This document shows positions 1-8,556 of a DNA stretch of 39,512 bases, one piece after another. The first letter of the stretch is position 1; the number at the start of each line of letters is the position of its first letter. A program made the translations under genes and the position numbers. Origin of the DNA: JANJUB01 sp964586225 (GTDB taxonomy: Bacteria > Armatimonadota > Fimbriimonadia > Fimbriimonadales > Fimbriimonadaceae); assembly GCA_964586225.1 (NCBI GenBank), contig CAZPHD010000030.1:1-39512 (forward strand), given 5' to 3'. Under the pieces are notes generated by a model that was not told the DNA's origin, did no database searches, and saw only the letters and a program-made list of their open reading frames with translations.

Positions 1-18
1 ATGGTAGCGGAGGAGGGA
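1..18 (-). other. tRNA 3'-end-like sequence, possible attachment site
   Basis: On the minus strand, positions 18 to 2 read TCCCTCCTCCGCTACCA. This looks like the last bases of a tRNA: part of the T arm, the 3' acceptor strand, and CCA. The similarity stops at once, because positions 19 onward (catatagcaaac) do not continue into a T loop. It is therefore at most a tRNA-tail fragment of the kind duplicated when an island integrates. About 70 bp further in, at 88-107, is the double repeat TACCCCCACCGATACCCCCA, a type of sequence I associate with integrase-proximal ends of tRNA-targeting elements. No integrase gene is present in the window. The call rests on a short match at the very edge and is tentative. 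Confidence 0.3.
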
Positions 19-417
19 CATATAGCAAACATATAACGTTCTGACATTGATCACTTTTTCCGCCCAACTCTTGGAAAATACCCCCACCGATACCCCCAGA
101 ATCCCGAATTTGCGCCAAACCGGCACAAGGGTGCGATCGGCCGACTAATGTTCGAAAACTGGCAGCTCAACCGCCTCATTGAACGGCGGAAGTTGGGCCG
201 GAAGCGGAAAGGCAGCTTTTATATCTTTGAGCGGATTAAGCGGACAGCGACTGCTGACCGAATCGCAAGCCGGTGCATTAGAGAATGGTTTGGAGAAACC
301 CCTCTTGGCATAGACTTTTGCCGTCGTTGAGACGCCCCTGCAGGACAGCCAACACGGAGCCGAGAGCCACAAACTAAATCGGTTTACTATTTAGCGCGCC
401 TTTCCTACCATCCAGAG
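19..417. other. Gene-poor left edge
   Basis: No convincing gene is seen here. A 60-codon open frame at 148-330 (+) and a 75-codon frame on the opposite strand are both possible, but neither has a recognisable family, a good ribosome binding site or a clear coding signature. An inverted repeat CTAAAT-N9-ATTTAG lies at 374-394, just upstream of the hydrolase at 418, and may be an operator or part of its promoter. Confidence 0.4.
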
Positions 418-1323
418 ATGGCGAGAGAAACCTTTACGATTGAGGGCGCAGGCGCGATTTCTCTTACAGCCGAGGCTGAGGGGGATGCCTACGCTAAACC
501 CGTCCTTCTTGCGCACGGCGGCGGGCAGACACGGCGCGCGTGGAGAAGGGTGGTCAGCGAGCTGGCTCAAGCCGGCTTTCGCGCAATCGCCTTCGACATG
601 CGCGGTCACGGAGACAGCGATTGGTCGCCATGCGGAGCTTATGAAATGCGCGACTTCGCGGCGGATCTGGTCGCTGCAGCGTCGCGCCTGGACCAGAAGC
701 CAGCGCTGGTCGGCGCTTCACTGGGCGGGCTCGCTGGACTGATTGCCGCAGGGGAGCTTGCTCCAGGTAGCTTTGCTTCACTCACATTGGTCGACATTGC
801 CCCGCGCATGGAGCCCAGCGGTGTGATGCGCGTGGTTGGTTTCATGGAAGAGCATGTCGATAGCGGCTTCGCCTCACCAGAGGAGGCGGCCGACGTGATC
901 GCTCGCTACATGCCGCATCGTCCCAAGCGGGGCGCGAGCGATGGTCTGAAAAACTATCTGCGGCAGAAGTCGGATGGGCGCTTCTATTGGCACTGGGACC
1001 CGGTGTTTATCCGTAATATAATGTCAGCCAGACAAGGCGACCCAGAGAGCCAAGAACGTCAATCGGCAATGCTGAGCCAAGCTGCGGCGAATCTCACGCT
1101 TCCGCTTCACCTCATCCGAGGCGGCTCTAGCGATCTTGTTTCCGAAGAGGCCGTTTTGCATCTGCGACAACTCGTCCCCCATGCAGAATACACCGATATT
1201 GCCGATGCCACGCACATGGTCGTGGGCGATGCGAACGATGTCTTCTCCGCCGCTATCGTCGATTTCCTAGGGCGCCATCACTCTCGCGATACGGCTCAGC
1301 CACAGGGGACGAGGGAGCTATGA
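418..1323 (+). CDS. alpha/beta-fold hydrolase
   Basis: A 301-residue alpha/beta hydrolase. The oxyanion-hole region is HGGG near residue 33, and FDMRGHGDSD (about 59-68) is typical of the lipase/esterase/C-C hydrolase superfamily. The nucleophile elbow GASLGG puts the catalytic Ser at 101. A late Asp in GSSDLV (about 238) and a His in DATHMV (about 272) complete the triad. There is no signal peptide, so it is probably cytoplasmic. Its stop overlaps the start of the next gene by 4 bp (ATGA), so the two are co-transcribed and translationally coupled. Pairing with a thioesterase suggests ester or thioester hydrolysis, but the substrate is unknown. The start at 418 is the first ATG; its ribosome binding site is weak. 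Confidence 0.85.
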   Translation: MARETFTIEGAGAISLTAEAEGDAYAKPVLLAHGGGQTRRAWRRVVSELAQAGFRAIAFDMRGHGDSDWSPCGAYEMRDFAADLVAAASRLDQKPALVGASLGGLAGLIAAGELAPGSFASLTLVDIAPRMEPSGVMRVVGFMEEHVDSGFASPEEAADVIARYMPHRPKRGASDGLKNYLRQKSDGRFYWHWDPVFIRNIMSARQGDPESQERQSAMLSQAAANLTLPLHLIRGGSSDLVSEEAVLHLRQLVPHAEYTDIADATHMVVGDANDVFSAAIVDFLGRHHSRDTAQPQGTREL

Positions 1324-1814
1324 TCGATCGAGAGCGCTTGCAGGAAATGCTGCATATCGCGCCGTTTCACCGATGGCTTGGGCTTGAGATTGCGACATGC
1401 TCCGACCAGGGAATCGCGATCACCATGCCATGGCGCGAAGAGATCGTGTCGAACCCTATGATTGGGTCGGCGCATGGAGGGGTCCTGGCTTCACTGGTCG
1501 ACCTCACCGGGCTTTATACTCTGCTTGCCGGGGGCGTCGCGGCGAGAGCGACGGCCGATCTGCATGTCGATTACCACCGTCCTGCAACCTCAGGACCTCT
1601 CACTGCTCACGGACAGATCGTGAAGATCGGGCGACAGATTTCGGTGGCGGAAACCCGGGTTCTCGAGCCCGACGGCAAGTTGGTCGCCAGCGGCAGGGGC
1701 GCCTACTTCTCGTCAACCGGATCAATTGATCAGCGCGGCGGGACTATTGATCTCGAACAAGCTCTTGCCACCCAAGGCCCAGCGACTTCTGCAGCGCAAT
1801 CCACGCCAGCGTAA
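1320..1814 (+). CDS. PaaI-family hotdog thioesterase
   Basis: A 164-residue single hotdog-domain protein of the PaaI/YdiI acyl-CoA thioesterase type. The hallmark is GSAHGGVLASLVDLTG at about 49-64: HGG and a downstream Asp (61) form the active-site helix. HVDYHRPA (about 82-89) and a C-terminal strand ending GRGAYFSS follow the family pattern. The reaction is expected to be hydrolysis of an (aryl)acyl-CoA. It overlaps the preceding hydrolase by 4 bp and is its operon partner. The last ~25 codons (about 1744-1814) lie antisense to the end of the efflux lipoprotein gene. That tail, rich in Gln, Ala, Ser and Thr, is beyond the usual end of the fold and may be a non-conserved extension. Confidence 0.85.
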   Translation: MIDRERLQEMLHIAPFHRWLGLEIATCSDQGIAITMPWREEIVSNPMIGSAHGGVLASLVDLTGLYTLLAGGVAARATADLHVDYHRPATSGPLTAHGQIVKIGRQISVAETRVLEPDGKLVASGRGAYFSSTGSIDQRGGTIDLEQALATQGPATSAAQSTPA

Positions 1815-3204
1815 GGGCGCCTTTTGCCCGGACGAGGTCTGCTGAGGCCTGCTGCTGTTCTCGCAGGGCCCGGTTGAGGTCAGCCTTCGAGATCGCTCCT
1901 GCGGCAAAACGTTGGCGGTTCAGGTCCGCCGCGCCGTCAGCCTGCTTCTTGATTTGCATACTGGCAGCGAGCGCAACACGCTGCTGGCCGAAGCGAGCCA
2001 AGGCACGTTCGGCGTCTTGCAGTGCCAGAAGCACCGTCTGCTGGTAATTGGCGACTGCTTCGTTGCGCGCCGCCCCGGCTTGGTCGATCGCAGCGTCTAC
2101 CCTGCCGAAATCCAGAAAATTCCACTGGAGGCGCGGGATCGCAAGTGCGGAGAATTCGCCGACATCGACAATGTCGTCCAACGAGGATCCGCCGAGGCCC
2201 AGGATCCCTGTGAAGGACAATTTCGGGAACCGCGCCGCCTCGGCCACCCCGATCCGCGCCGTCGACGCGGCAAGAGACCGTTCGGCCGCCCTTATGTCAG
2301 GCCGACGCGCCACCAGGCTTGCCGGATCGCCGATCGCGACCTGCTCTGGCGGCATGGGAATGGAATGCGCAGTCGTGAGCGCTGCATCAACTGATCCCGG
2401 CACTTGTCCGGTCAGTATAGCGAGTGCATCAGACAGGACTGCGATATCCGCTTCAGCTTCGGCAAGTTGTGATTTGAGCATCCCCAGTTCGGCATTCGCG
2501 GTGCCTACCGGGAAAAGCGGCAATGCACCGCGCTGATAGCGTTGGTATGTCAGCGCCAGGATCTCTTCCTGCAACGAAATCTGCGCCTCAAATTGCTCTG
2601 CGCGGAATTGGGCCTCCCGCAAATTGACGTAGGTGCTGGCCACTTGGGCAGTCAACTGGACCTTTGCGTCCTCTGCATTGGCCACCGTTGCAGCAGCTTG
2701 GGCATTGCTGGCCTCAATGCGCCTGCGCGAGCCACCGGCAAACTCCAGTTCCCAGTTGGCGTTAAGGCCCACATTGTAAAAGCTGAACGAGTCATCGGTT
2801 TCTGCGTCGGAATTGGTCTGCTCTGACGGGGGGGGCGCCCCGCCTTGAAGGTCGAGACCAGGAAGCCGGCCCTGCACGGTGGTGGCCTGTGCCCCAAGCG
2901 ATGGCATTCGACCCGCACGGTCTTGCCTGATGGATGCCCGTGCCTGGGCAATGCGCGCCTGCGCTGCGGCGAGCGAGGGGTTGCCGGACAGCGCAGCCTC
3001 CACCAGCCGCGTCAACTCGGGATCGCCGAGCAGCAGCCACCATTGAGCGACAACCGGATCAGATGCGCTCACATCACTGCCAGCGCGCACAAAGCGAGTG
3101 CCCGTGTCTGCTGACACAACTTCCGGGGGGCCTGCATAATCGGGCCCTGCCGTGCATCCAGCTAGCAAGGCGATAGTGACAAGCGGAGGTAGCAAGTGGC
3201 GCAT
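1744..3204 (-). CDS. NodT-family outer-membrane efflux lipoprotein
   Basis: The outer-membrane channel of a tripartite drug pump (TolC-like, NodT subfamily), about 486 residues from ATG 3204. That start gives MRHLLPPLVTIALLAGC, a compact lipoprotein signal with lipobox LLAGC; the upstream ATG at 3237 would add 11 residues before the signal and overlap emrB. The body shows two outer-membrane-efflux repeats, with Ala/Gln-rich coiled coils (AAAQARIAQARASIRQDRAG; QQRVALAASMQIKKQADGAA) and VARRPDIRAAE between them, typical of NodT proteins. It is last in the emrA-emrB-nodT operon, 10 bp after emrB. Its 3' end overlaps the convergent thioesterase gene by 71 bp. Confidence 0.9.
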   Translation of the reverse strand: MRHLLPPLVTIALLAGCTAGPDYAGPPEVVSADTGTRFVRAGSDVSASDPVVAQWWLLLGDPELTRLVEAALSGNPSLAAAQARIAQARASIRQDRAGRMPSLGAQATTVQGRLPGLDLQGGAPPPSEQTNSDAETDDSFSFYNVGLNANWELEFAGGSRRRIEASNAQAAATVANAEDAKVQLTAQVASTYVNLREAQFRAEQFEAQISLQEEILALTYQRYQRGALPLFPVGTANAELGMLKSQLAEAEADIAVLSDALAILTGQVPGSVDAALTTAHSIPMPPEQVAIGDPASLVARRPDIRAAERSLAASTARIGVAEAARFPKLSFTGILGLGGSSLDDIVDVGEFSALAIPRLQWNFLDFGRVDAAIDQAGAARNEAVANYQQTVLLALQDAERALARFGQQRVALAASMQIKKQADGAADLNRQRFAAGAISKADLNRALREQQQASADLVRAKGALTLAWIALQKSLGLGWQELVRDQ

Positions 3205-3214
3205 CGTGTAGGGC

Positions 3215-4786
3215 TCAGTGCATCGAAAGGGAGACATTTTTTGGAAGCGGCCTCAGGAAGAGGACCAGCGGAACCGTCGCGAGGGTCAGAATCCCCATAA
3301 CCAGGAACACGTCATTGTAGGTCATTATGAACGCCTCGCGTTGGAGGGTGCGGCTCAGGACGGCCATCGCCCCCTCCATGCCGCCGAAGTTTCGCGCCAG
3401 CCCTTCGAGATAGTCCTGTAGCGAAACGCTGTTCGCATTCAGGGTCTCTTCCATCCGCCGGCTATGATGCCAGATCCGCTGGTCCTGGAACGAAGCGAGG
3501 GCCGAGAGGGCGAATGATCCGCCAAGATTGCGGGCCGCGTTGAAAATGCCCGAGGCATCGCCCGCGTCTTCCTTGGCCACCGAAGCCACCGTTGCCTGAT
3601 TCAGGAACATCATCGCAAGGATCATGCCGACACCGCGCAAGAGCTGGCTCTCGGTAAAAACGGCACCACCGGATTCTGCTGTAAGGCTGGTGCTGACAAA
3701 GCAGCTGACCGCCATCAGCAACATGCCGGCGCCGACGGCGATGCGAATGTCGATCTTCCGGATCATCAAGGGAAGCACAGGCATCAACAGGAAGGCCGGG
3801 ACGCCCATCCAGAAGATCACCAGCCCGGTCTGAAGCGCGTTATAATCAGAAATGATCGCGAGGAACTGCGGGATGACGTAGGTCGAACCATACATCACCA
3901 TACCCAGGGCGAGCGCCATGATCGCGACGCTGGCGAACTGTCGATTGAACAAGAGCTGCAACTTCAAGACTGGCTTGCGTGCCTTCACCTGTCCGTAGAT
4001 CAGCGAGGCAAATCCGACGACTGTGATGATTGTGAGCCAGCGAATGAGAGAGGATTCAAACCATTCCTCGCGGTGGCCCTCCTCAAGGACGACCGTAAGT
4101 CCGCCCAGCCCAAAGATGAGCCCGACAATGCCCGCCCAATCCGCGTCAGTGAGATAATCCCACTTTGGCTTTTCGTGGGGCAAGCCAACGAACAGCAGGA
4201 GCAGCAGCAGGCCGCAGACCGGCACATTGACAAAGAAGGCATAGTGCCAGCTCAGATTCTCGGTCAGCCAACCCCCGATCAAAGGCCCCATCACGGGGCC
4301 GAGGATCACTGTCATGCCGAACAGGGCCATTCCGATGGGCTGCTGATGTGGCGGCAGCCTTTTGGCCACGATGGTCATTGCCGTCGGAATGAGCACGCCG
4401 CCCGTGAAGCCCTGACCCGTGCGGCCGATGATCATTGTCGTAAGGTCGGTTGCAATCCCGCACAGCACCGAAAAGGCGGTGAACGCGCTGACCGCGATGA
4501 TGAGGAGGGTTCGCAGACCGAACAGCCGTTCCAGCCAAGCGCTCAGCGGAATGACGACAATCTCAGCAACGAGAAATGACGTAGCAATCCAGGTGCCTTC
4601 GGCGCCTGTGGCACCGATCTCGCCCTGAATGACGGGGAGTGCGGAATTGACGATTGATATGTCCAGCGTCGCGAGCATGGCGCCAAGCGCGCCCGCGGCC
4701 ACAGCGACCCAGGCAGTAACGTCTGCGTTCTTTCGGCTCCCGGCCGGCCCGATCGAAGTGTCCTGCGCTGCCAGTATCTCGGTCAT
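3215..4786 (-). CDS. emrB: EmrB/QacA-type MFS multidrug exporter (DHA2 family)
   Basis: A 523-residue inner-membrane proton-coupled drug exporter with 14 predicted membrane spans. Diagnostic stretches are LDISIVNSALPVIQGEIGA in the first segment (motif D1 of DHA2 transporters), then ERLFGLRTLL, IGRTGQGFTGGVLIPTAM, and GMTVILGPVMGPLIGGWLTE (motif C of antiporters). The start ATG at 4786 overlaps the end of the membrane-fusion gene by 4 bp (ATGA), and the outer-membrane gene follows. The three genes therefore encode one envelope-spanning EmrAB-TolC-type pump. The natural substrate is unknown; hydrophobic acids, phenolics or uncouplers would fit the family. A divergent MarR gene at 6036 is the likely regulator. 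Confidence 0.93.
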   Translation of the reverse strand: MTEILAAQDTSIGPAGSRKNADVTAWVAVAAGALGAMLATLDISIVNSALPVIQGEIGATGAEGTWIATSFLVAEIVVIPLSAWLERLFGLRTLLIIAVSAFTAFSVLCGIATDLTTMIIGRTGQGFTGGVLIPTAMTIVAKRLPPHQQPIGMALFGMTVILGPVMGPLIGGWLTENLSWHYAFFVNVPVCGLLLLLLFVGLPHEKPKWDYLTDADWAGIVGLIFGLGGLTVVLEEGHREEWFESSLIRWLTIITVVGFASLIYGQVKARKPVLKLQLLFNRQFASVAIMALALGMVMYGSTYVIPQFLAIISDYNALQTGLVIFWMGVPAFLLMPVLPLMIRKIDIRIAVGAGMLLMAVSCFVSTSLTAESGGAVFTESQLLRGVGMILAMMFLNQATVASVAKEDAGDASGIFNAARNLGGSFALSALASFQDQRIWHHSRRMEETLNANSVSLQDYLEGLARNFGGMEGAMAVLSRTLQREAFIMTYNDVFLVMGILTLATVPLVLFLRPLPKNVSLSMH

Positions 4787-5910
4787 TGAGTCCGACTCGA
4801 GATCTCTTCCAATTCGCCGGCAGCATTCCGAGTGTCGACCGTAGCCACTACCGACATGCCGGGAACGAGCAGACGCCGCACTTCAGGGGGAGCATCGATA
4901 GCGATGCGGACGGGTATCCGTTGAACGATCTTGGTAAAGTTGCCGGTGGCATTTTCGGGGGGGAGGATGGAAAATTCCGCGCCCGTTCCCGGCGATATGC
5001 TGTCCACTCGTCCCGCGATCTCAAGGTCTGGCAGGGCGTCAACTTCGAGCCTGACGCTCTGGCCGGCCCGGATGAGGCCGACCTGCGTTTCTTTGAAGTT
5101 CGCGATCACGTAGATCGCGCTCACCGGAACCACCGTCATCAAACGTTGACCCGGCTGCACGAACTGGCCCACCCTGACCGAGAGATCGCCGACGCGGCCG
5201 GCCTTGCTGGCGCGCAGCAAGGTCGATTCAACCGTAAGGTCGGCTGTTTCCAGCTGAGCGCGAGCAGCGTCCGCCTGCGCCTGGGTCTGGCTGATCTGCT
5301 CGAACAGGGTCCCCCGGCGAGCGGTCGCGGCAGCCACCGCCGCCTGCGCAGCGGCGAATTCGGCCCGCGCCTGCCGCGCCTGCGCCTCATACTGGTCTAG
5401 CTTTTCCCGCGGTTCGGCTCCTGTCGCGGCAAGGGGCCGATATCGCGCCACCTGGTCGTTCGCGAGGTCCAGTGCCGCGCTCGCGGCGGCGAGTTGGGCC
5501 CGCGCCTGGCGAATGGCTGCATCCTGTTCGGCTACCTGAGAACGGATTGTGTCGGCACCGGCCAGGGTCGCAGCGATCTGCGCGCGCGCCTGTTGCGCTT
5601 GCGCCTGATAATCCCGCAGATCCAGTTGTACGAGGGCTCCGCCGCGAGCAACCTGCTCGTTCTCCCCCACGAAGACCTCTTCGACGTATCCCGCTACCTT
5701 GGAAGAGATAACGACGCTGTCGGCAGCGACATAGGCGTTATCGGTCGACTGCATGTACTGTCCGTAGGTTACGTGCCGGTAGTACCACCAGATCCCGCCA
5801 AGCAGCACGGCAAGACCAACGATGATTAGCACGATGCGCAAGCCACGCCGCGATTGCGGTTTCGTTGGGGTTGTGCCCTCCTGCTCCGGTTGGTTGGAGT
5901 TATCGGTCAT
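4783..5910 (-). CDS. emrA: EmrA/HlyD-family membrane fusion protein
   Basis: A 375-residue periplasmic adaptor anchored by a single N-terminal span (about 25-45, IVLIIVGLAVLLGGIWWYYR). It continues with the HlyD/EmrA biotinyl-lipoyl segment (STDNAYVAADSVVISSKVAGYVEEVFV), a long Ala/Gln-rich coiled-coil hairpin (about 95-205), and the closing lipoyl half RASKAGRVGDLSVRVGQFVQPGQ. A beta-barrel domain with NFKETQVGLIRAGQ follows. It links the MFS exporter to the NodT channel. It is first in the operon and has the ribosome binding site GGAAGAG just before ATG 5910. The 125 bp to the divergent MarR gene must hold both promoters. Confidence 0.93.
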   Translation of the reverse strand: MTDNSNQPEQEGTTPTKPQSRRGLRIVLIIVGLAVLLGGIWWYYRHVTYGQYMQSTDNAYVAADSVVISSKVAGYVEEVFVGENEQVARGGALVQLDLRDYQAQAQQARAQIAATLAGADTIRSQVAEQDAAIRQARAQLAAASAALDLANDQVARYRPLAATGAEPREKLDQYEAQARQARAEFAAAQAAVAAATARRGTLFEQISQTQAQADAARAQLETADLTVESTLLRASKAGRVGDLSVRVGQFVQPGQRLMTVVPVSAIYVIANFKETQVGLIRAGQSVRLEVDALPDLEIAGRVDSISPGTGAEFSILPPENATGNFTKIVQRIPVRIAIDAPPEVRRLLVPGMSVVATVDTRNAAGELEEISSRTQ

Positions 5911-6035
5911 CTGACTCTTCCGGCAGCCTCAGTAAAAGGTGAACGCGTCCCGCGCCCTATGAGCCGTGAGCCAGATAGTAAAGGCATTTAGCAGTTTGCA
6001 TTTGGGCATCCGAGGCTATCCGGCTACACAGCGCT

Positions 6036-6527
6036 ATGGATGAAAAACCAGATACCATGTCACGGTCTCAGCGTCGGCAGAAGGTCATCACCGATGATGA
6101 CCGCATTCTCTATCTTATGGACGAGATCAGTCGCGGCGCGCGCAGAGTGTACGATGCGAGGGTCGCCAGGATCGGTCTCAATCAGACACAGTGGAGGATC
6201 ATCGGACAACTTCTTCGCGATCCTGCCCTTACGCAGGCTGAAATCGCCAAGAAACTGGAACTGGAATCGGCGACCATCGGCCAGGCGGTTGCAGGTCTTT
6301 GCGCACGCGGGCTGATGAAAAGGCTTCGAGCTGAGACGGATCGGCGAGCGTGGCAGCTCATCCTCACGGAGCAGCTTGACGATCTACTGCCCGAACTGAG
6401 AAGCTCCGCGGATAGGCTTCATGGTCTGCTTTGGCGCGACATTGCCGCCGACGAGAAGCGAACGTTGCAGCAGATTCTTGCAAGGGTATCGGAAAATCTG
6501 GACCAACTCCGGGCCGAGGCTGAGTAA
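6036..6527 (+). CDS. MarR-family transcriptional regulator
   Basis: A 163-residue winged-helix regulator of the MarR/EmrR type. The order is typical: an N-terminal dimerisation helix, ARIGLNQTQWRIIGQLLRDPALTQAEIAKKLELESATIGQAVAGLCARGLMKR as helix-turn-helix, then the wing RAETDRRAWQLILT and a C-terminal dimerisation helix. It faces away from emrA, so it probably represses the pump operon and itself and is relieved by a phenolic ligand. This is inference from family and position. A direct repeat GCATTT (5984, 5998) lies in the intergenic region, but no clean palindrome is visible. The UbiB-like gene begins only 4 bp after its stop. Confidence 0.9.
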   Translation: MDEKPDTMSRSQRRQKVITDDDRILYLMDEISRGARRVYDARVARIGLNQTQWRIIGQLLRDPALTQAEIAKKLELESATIGQAVAGLCARGLMKRLRAETDRRAWQLILTEQLDDLLPELRSSADRLHGLLWRDIAADEKRTLQQILARVSENLDQLRAEAE

Positions 6528-6531
6528 AAAC

Positions 6532-8118
6532 ATGGCTTCGCCCCCGGAAAAGCCTATCGGCAGCATCGCTCGCGCCGCGGAGATCGGCCAAATCCTAATG
6601 AGGCACGGCGCGAAGAATCTCGCCGGAGCCCTCGGGTTTATTCCCTCTTCGAACAATGTCATCGATCCTCGCGAATTTCGTCCGGCCGCAGTTGTGGCGT
6701 TCCTCCGTGACATCGGGCCAGTCGGCATAAAACTGGGGCAGCTCCTCGCCACCCGAAGCGATCTGTTTACCGAACACTGGATCACGGCATTCTCAACCCT
6801 GCACGATCAGGTGTCGCCAGTGCCCTTCGCAGATATCGAGCCCGTACTTGCTTCAAGCTGGGGTGAGGACTGGCGGAACGACTTTGCGCAGTTCGACGAA
6901 CAGCCTTTGGCGTCCGCCTCGATTGCACAGACCTATTCCGCCAAGCTGCGAGACGGTAGCGAGGTCATCGTGAAGGTTCGCCGCCCGGGCACCGCCGCGC
7001 GGATGGAAGCCGATGTGCGCCTCCTTATACGCCTTGCCGGGATCGTGGAAGCACGGTCGCCGGACATCGCGCGCTACCGGCCAGTCGAGTTTCTGCGGAC
7101 CTTCGGCCGCAATCTTGCCTGGGAGATGGACCTCGCTGCGGAATCCCGAGCCTGCGAGCGGATCGGCGCATATCTCGAAACCATCGGCGTCAGGACCCCG
7201 GCCATCCATTGGGAACTGACCGGGCTGCGGGTGAACGTTCAGGAACGCCTGTACGGCAGGCCCGCGTCTTCGCTGGGCGCCTCATCGGGCGATCCGGAGG
7301 TGGCGGCGTTCGCCAAGCGCTATGCCAACGCAGTCCTGCGCATGATCATTCTGAACGGCGAATTCCACGGCGACCCTCATCCCGGCAATGTTTTCCTGAT
7401 CGGCGAGCAGGATGTCGGCTTCATCGACTTCGGATCGGTCGGGACGCTCACCAAGGCCAGGCGCGACGAGATCGTCCGCCTCGTGCTTGCGATTGCTGGT
7501 GAGGAAACCAGCGATGTCGCGGATGTCCTGCTCGCATGGGCGGGGGAGCCGAAGGTGGATCGCGATGCGCTCGCGGTGGATCTGGATCAGTTGATTGGAG
7601 AGTTCAGGGGGACCGTGCTATCTGGCATCGAGTTCTCGCAGATTTTTTCCCGCGTTTTCGATCTGTTGCGGGATTATCGACTGGTTCTGCCACCTGATCT
7701 GGCCATTCTTCTGCGTACCTTGTTGACTGCAGAGGGCTTCGTCCGATCGCTGGCACCGGACTACAACATCGCCGAAGAGACCCGGCCGATCATGACGGAG
7801 CTTCTCGCCGAGCGGTTCTCGCTCGGCAGCGCTCGGTCGGGTTTGAAGAGACTTCGCGGTCAGCTGCTGGGGTTGTCGGCGTCCTTGCCCGACATACTTG
7901 CCACTGCGAACTCGATCGCAAAGTCAGGATATGTGCCGGTTCAGCTCGATCCGCTCAGTATCGAGCAGCTCGCTGGACTTCGCAATGAGCGTCAGTCCTT
8001 GAAAGGCCCTCTAGCTGCCGCATTGATCATAGCTAGCGCGTTGCTTGTCGATCAATCCTGGCTTCTGGCTGGCGGCGCGCTTGTGATTGCTGGGGTGGTG
8101 CTCATCCGAAAGTCATAA
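6532..8118 (+). CDS. ABC1/UbiB (AarF) kinase-like protein
   Basis: A 528-residue member of the atypical-kinase ABC1/UbiB family, which supports ubiquinone biosynthesis and lipid handling. Visible hallmarks are the KLGQLLATRSDLF segment (KxGQ motif, about 65-80), ASIAQTYSAKLRDGSEVIVKVRRPG (Ala-rich loop and catalytic Lys), GDPHPGNVF (catalytic loop), and VGFIDFGSVG (metal-binding Asp). The C-terminus has two hydrophobic spans (AALIIASALLVDQ; LLAGGALVIAGVVLI), as in membrane-anchored members. I use ATG 6532, 4 bp after the MarR stop, because upstream ATGs would run through the MarR gene. Linkage to a MarR/Emr locus is unusual for a ubiquinone factor; a role in envelope or quinone stress is only a guess. 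Confidence 0.85.
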   Translation: MASPPEKPIGSIARAAEIGQILMRHGAKNLAGALGFIPSSNNVIDPREFRPAAVVAFLRDIGPVGIKLGQLLATRSDLFTEHWITAFSTLHDQVSPVPFADIEPVLASSWGEDWRNDFAQFDEQPLASASIAQTYSAKLRDGSEVIVKVRRPGTAARMEADVRLLIRLAGIVEARSPDIARYRPVEFLRTFGRNLAWEMDLAAESRACERIGAYLETIGVRTPAIHWELTGLRVNVQERLYGRPASSLGASSGDPEVAAFAKRYANAVLRMIILNGEFHGDPHPGNVFLIGEQDVGFIDFGSVGTLTKARRDEIVRLVLAIAGEETSDVADVLLAWAGEPKVDRDALAVDLDQLIGEFRGTVLSGIEFSQIFSRVFDLLRDYRLVLPPDLAILLRTLLTAEGFVRSLAPDYNIAEETRPIMTELLAERFSLGSARSGLKRLRGQLLGLSASLPDILATANSIAKSGYVPVQLDPLSIEQLAGLRNERQSLKGPLAAALIIASALLVDQSWLLAGGALVIAGVVLIRKS

Positions 8119-8556
8119 TGAAGGAGCAACTTAATTCGTGCACGGTCACGATACGGCAAAGCCGAACTTAACGAGGATTTCATGCGCCTCACTTCAGCGA
8201 CCAAGACGCATCGCGAAGAAAATTTTTCGACCTATTGCGATTGAAGGCTTATTTTCCTCAATCAGACGAAACTTTGGAACGGCAGCTTTCAGGCGTGTCC
8301 TCGCCTGACTTTATGGCCGCTATGAGGGCGCCAAACGGACATGGCGTCTCTCTGCTGCTCAGGAAATCTCGCGCATCCTGTGGGTAAAATGTGGGGGCGT
8401 GTCGCTAAGCCGAAACAATTTCCGCTCGAATTCAGTGGTTTAACTACCCTCTATGGCAAGCTCCCGTTCACCGGGACTGAGAGGAAGGGCTCATGATGTC
8501 TCTATCGGAGAGATGCCCGAATAAGTAGGATGCTGCTTTGAGGAACGAGGACGGAA
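8119..8556. other. Intergenic region upstream of the hydrolase at 8557
   Basis: 438 bp without a supported gene. It contains an imperfect inverted repeat at 8239-8263 (GATTGAAGG ... CCTCAATC) that could form a hairpin downstream of the UbiB-like gene. A short open frame around 8290-8390 matches nothing I recognise and may be a gene remnant. The promoter of the next gene must lie in the last 150 bp. Confidence 0.4.

Noticed and set aside
406..413. CTACCAT half-site before the hydrolase at 418
   Set aside because: It matches one arm of the island operator, but no inverted partner or ATAC/GTAT core is present, so it is probably chance.
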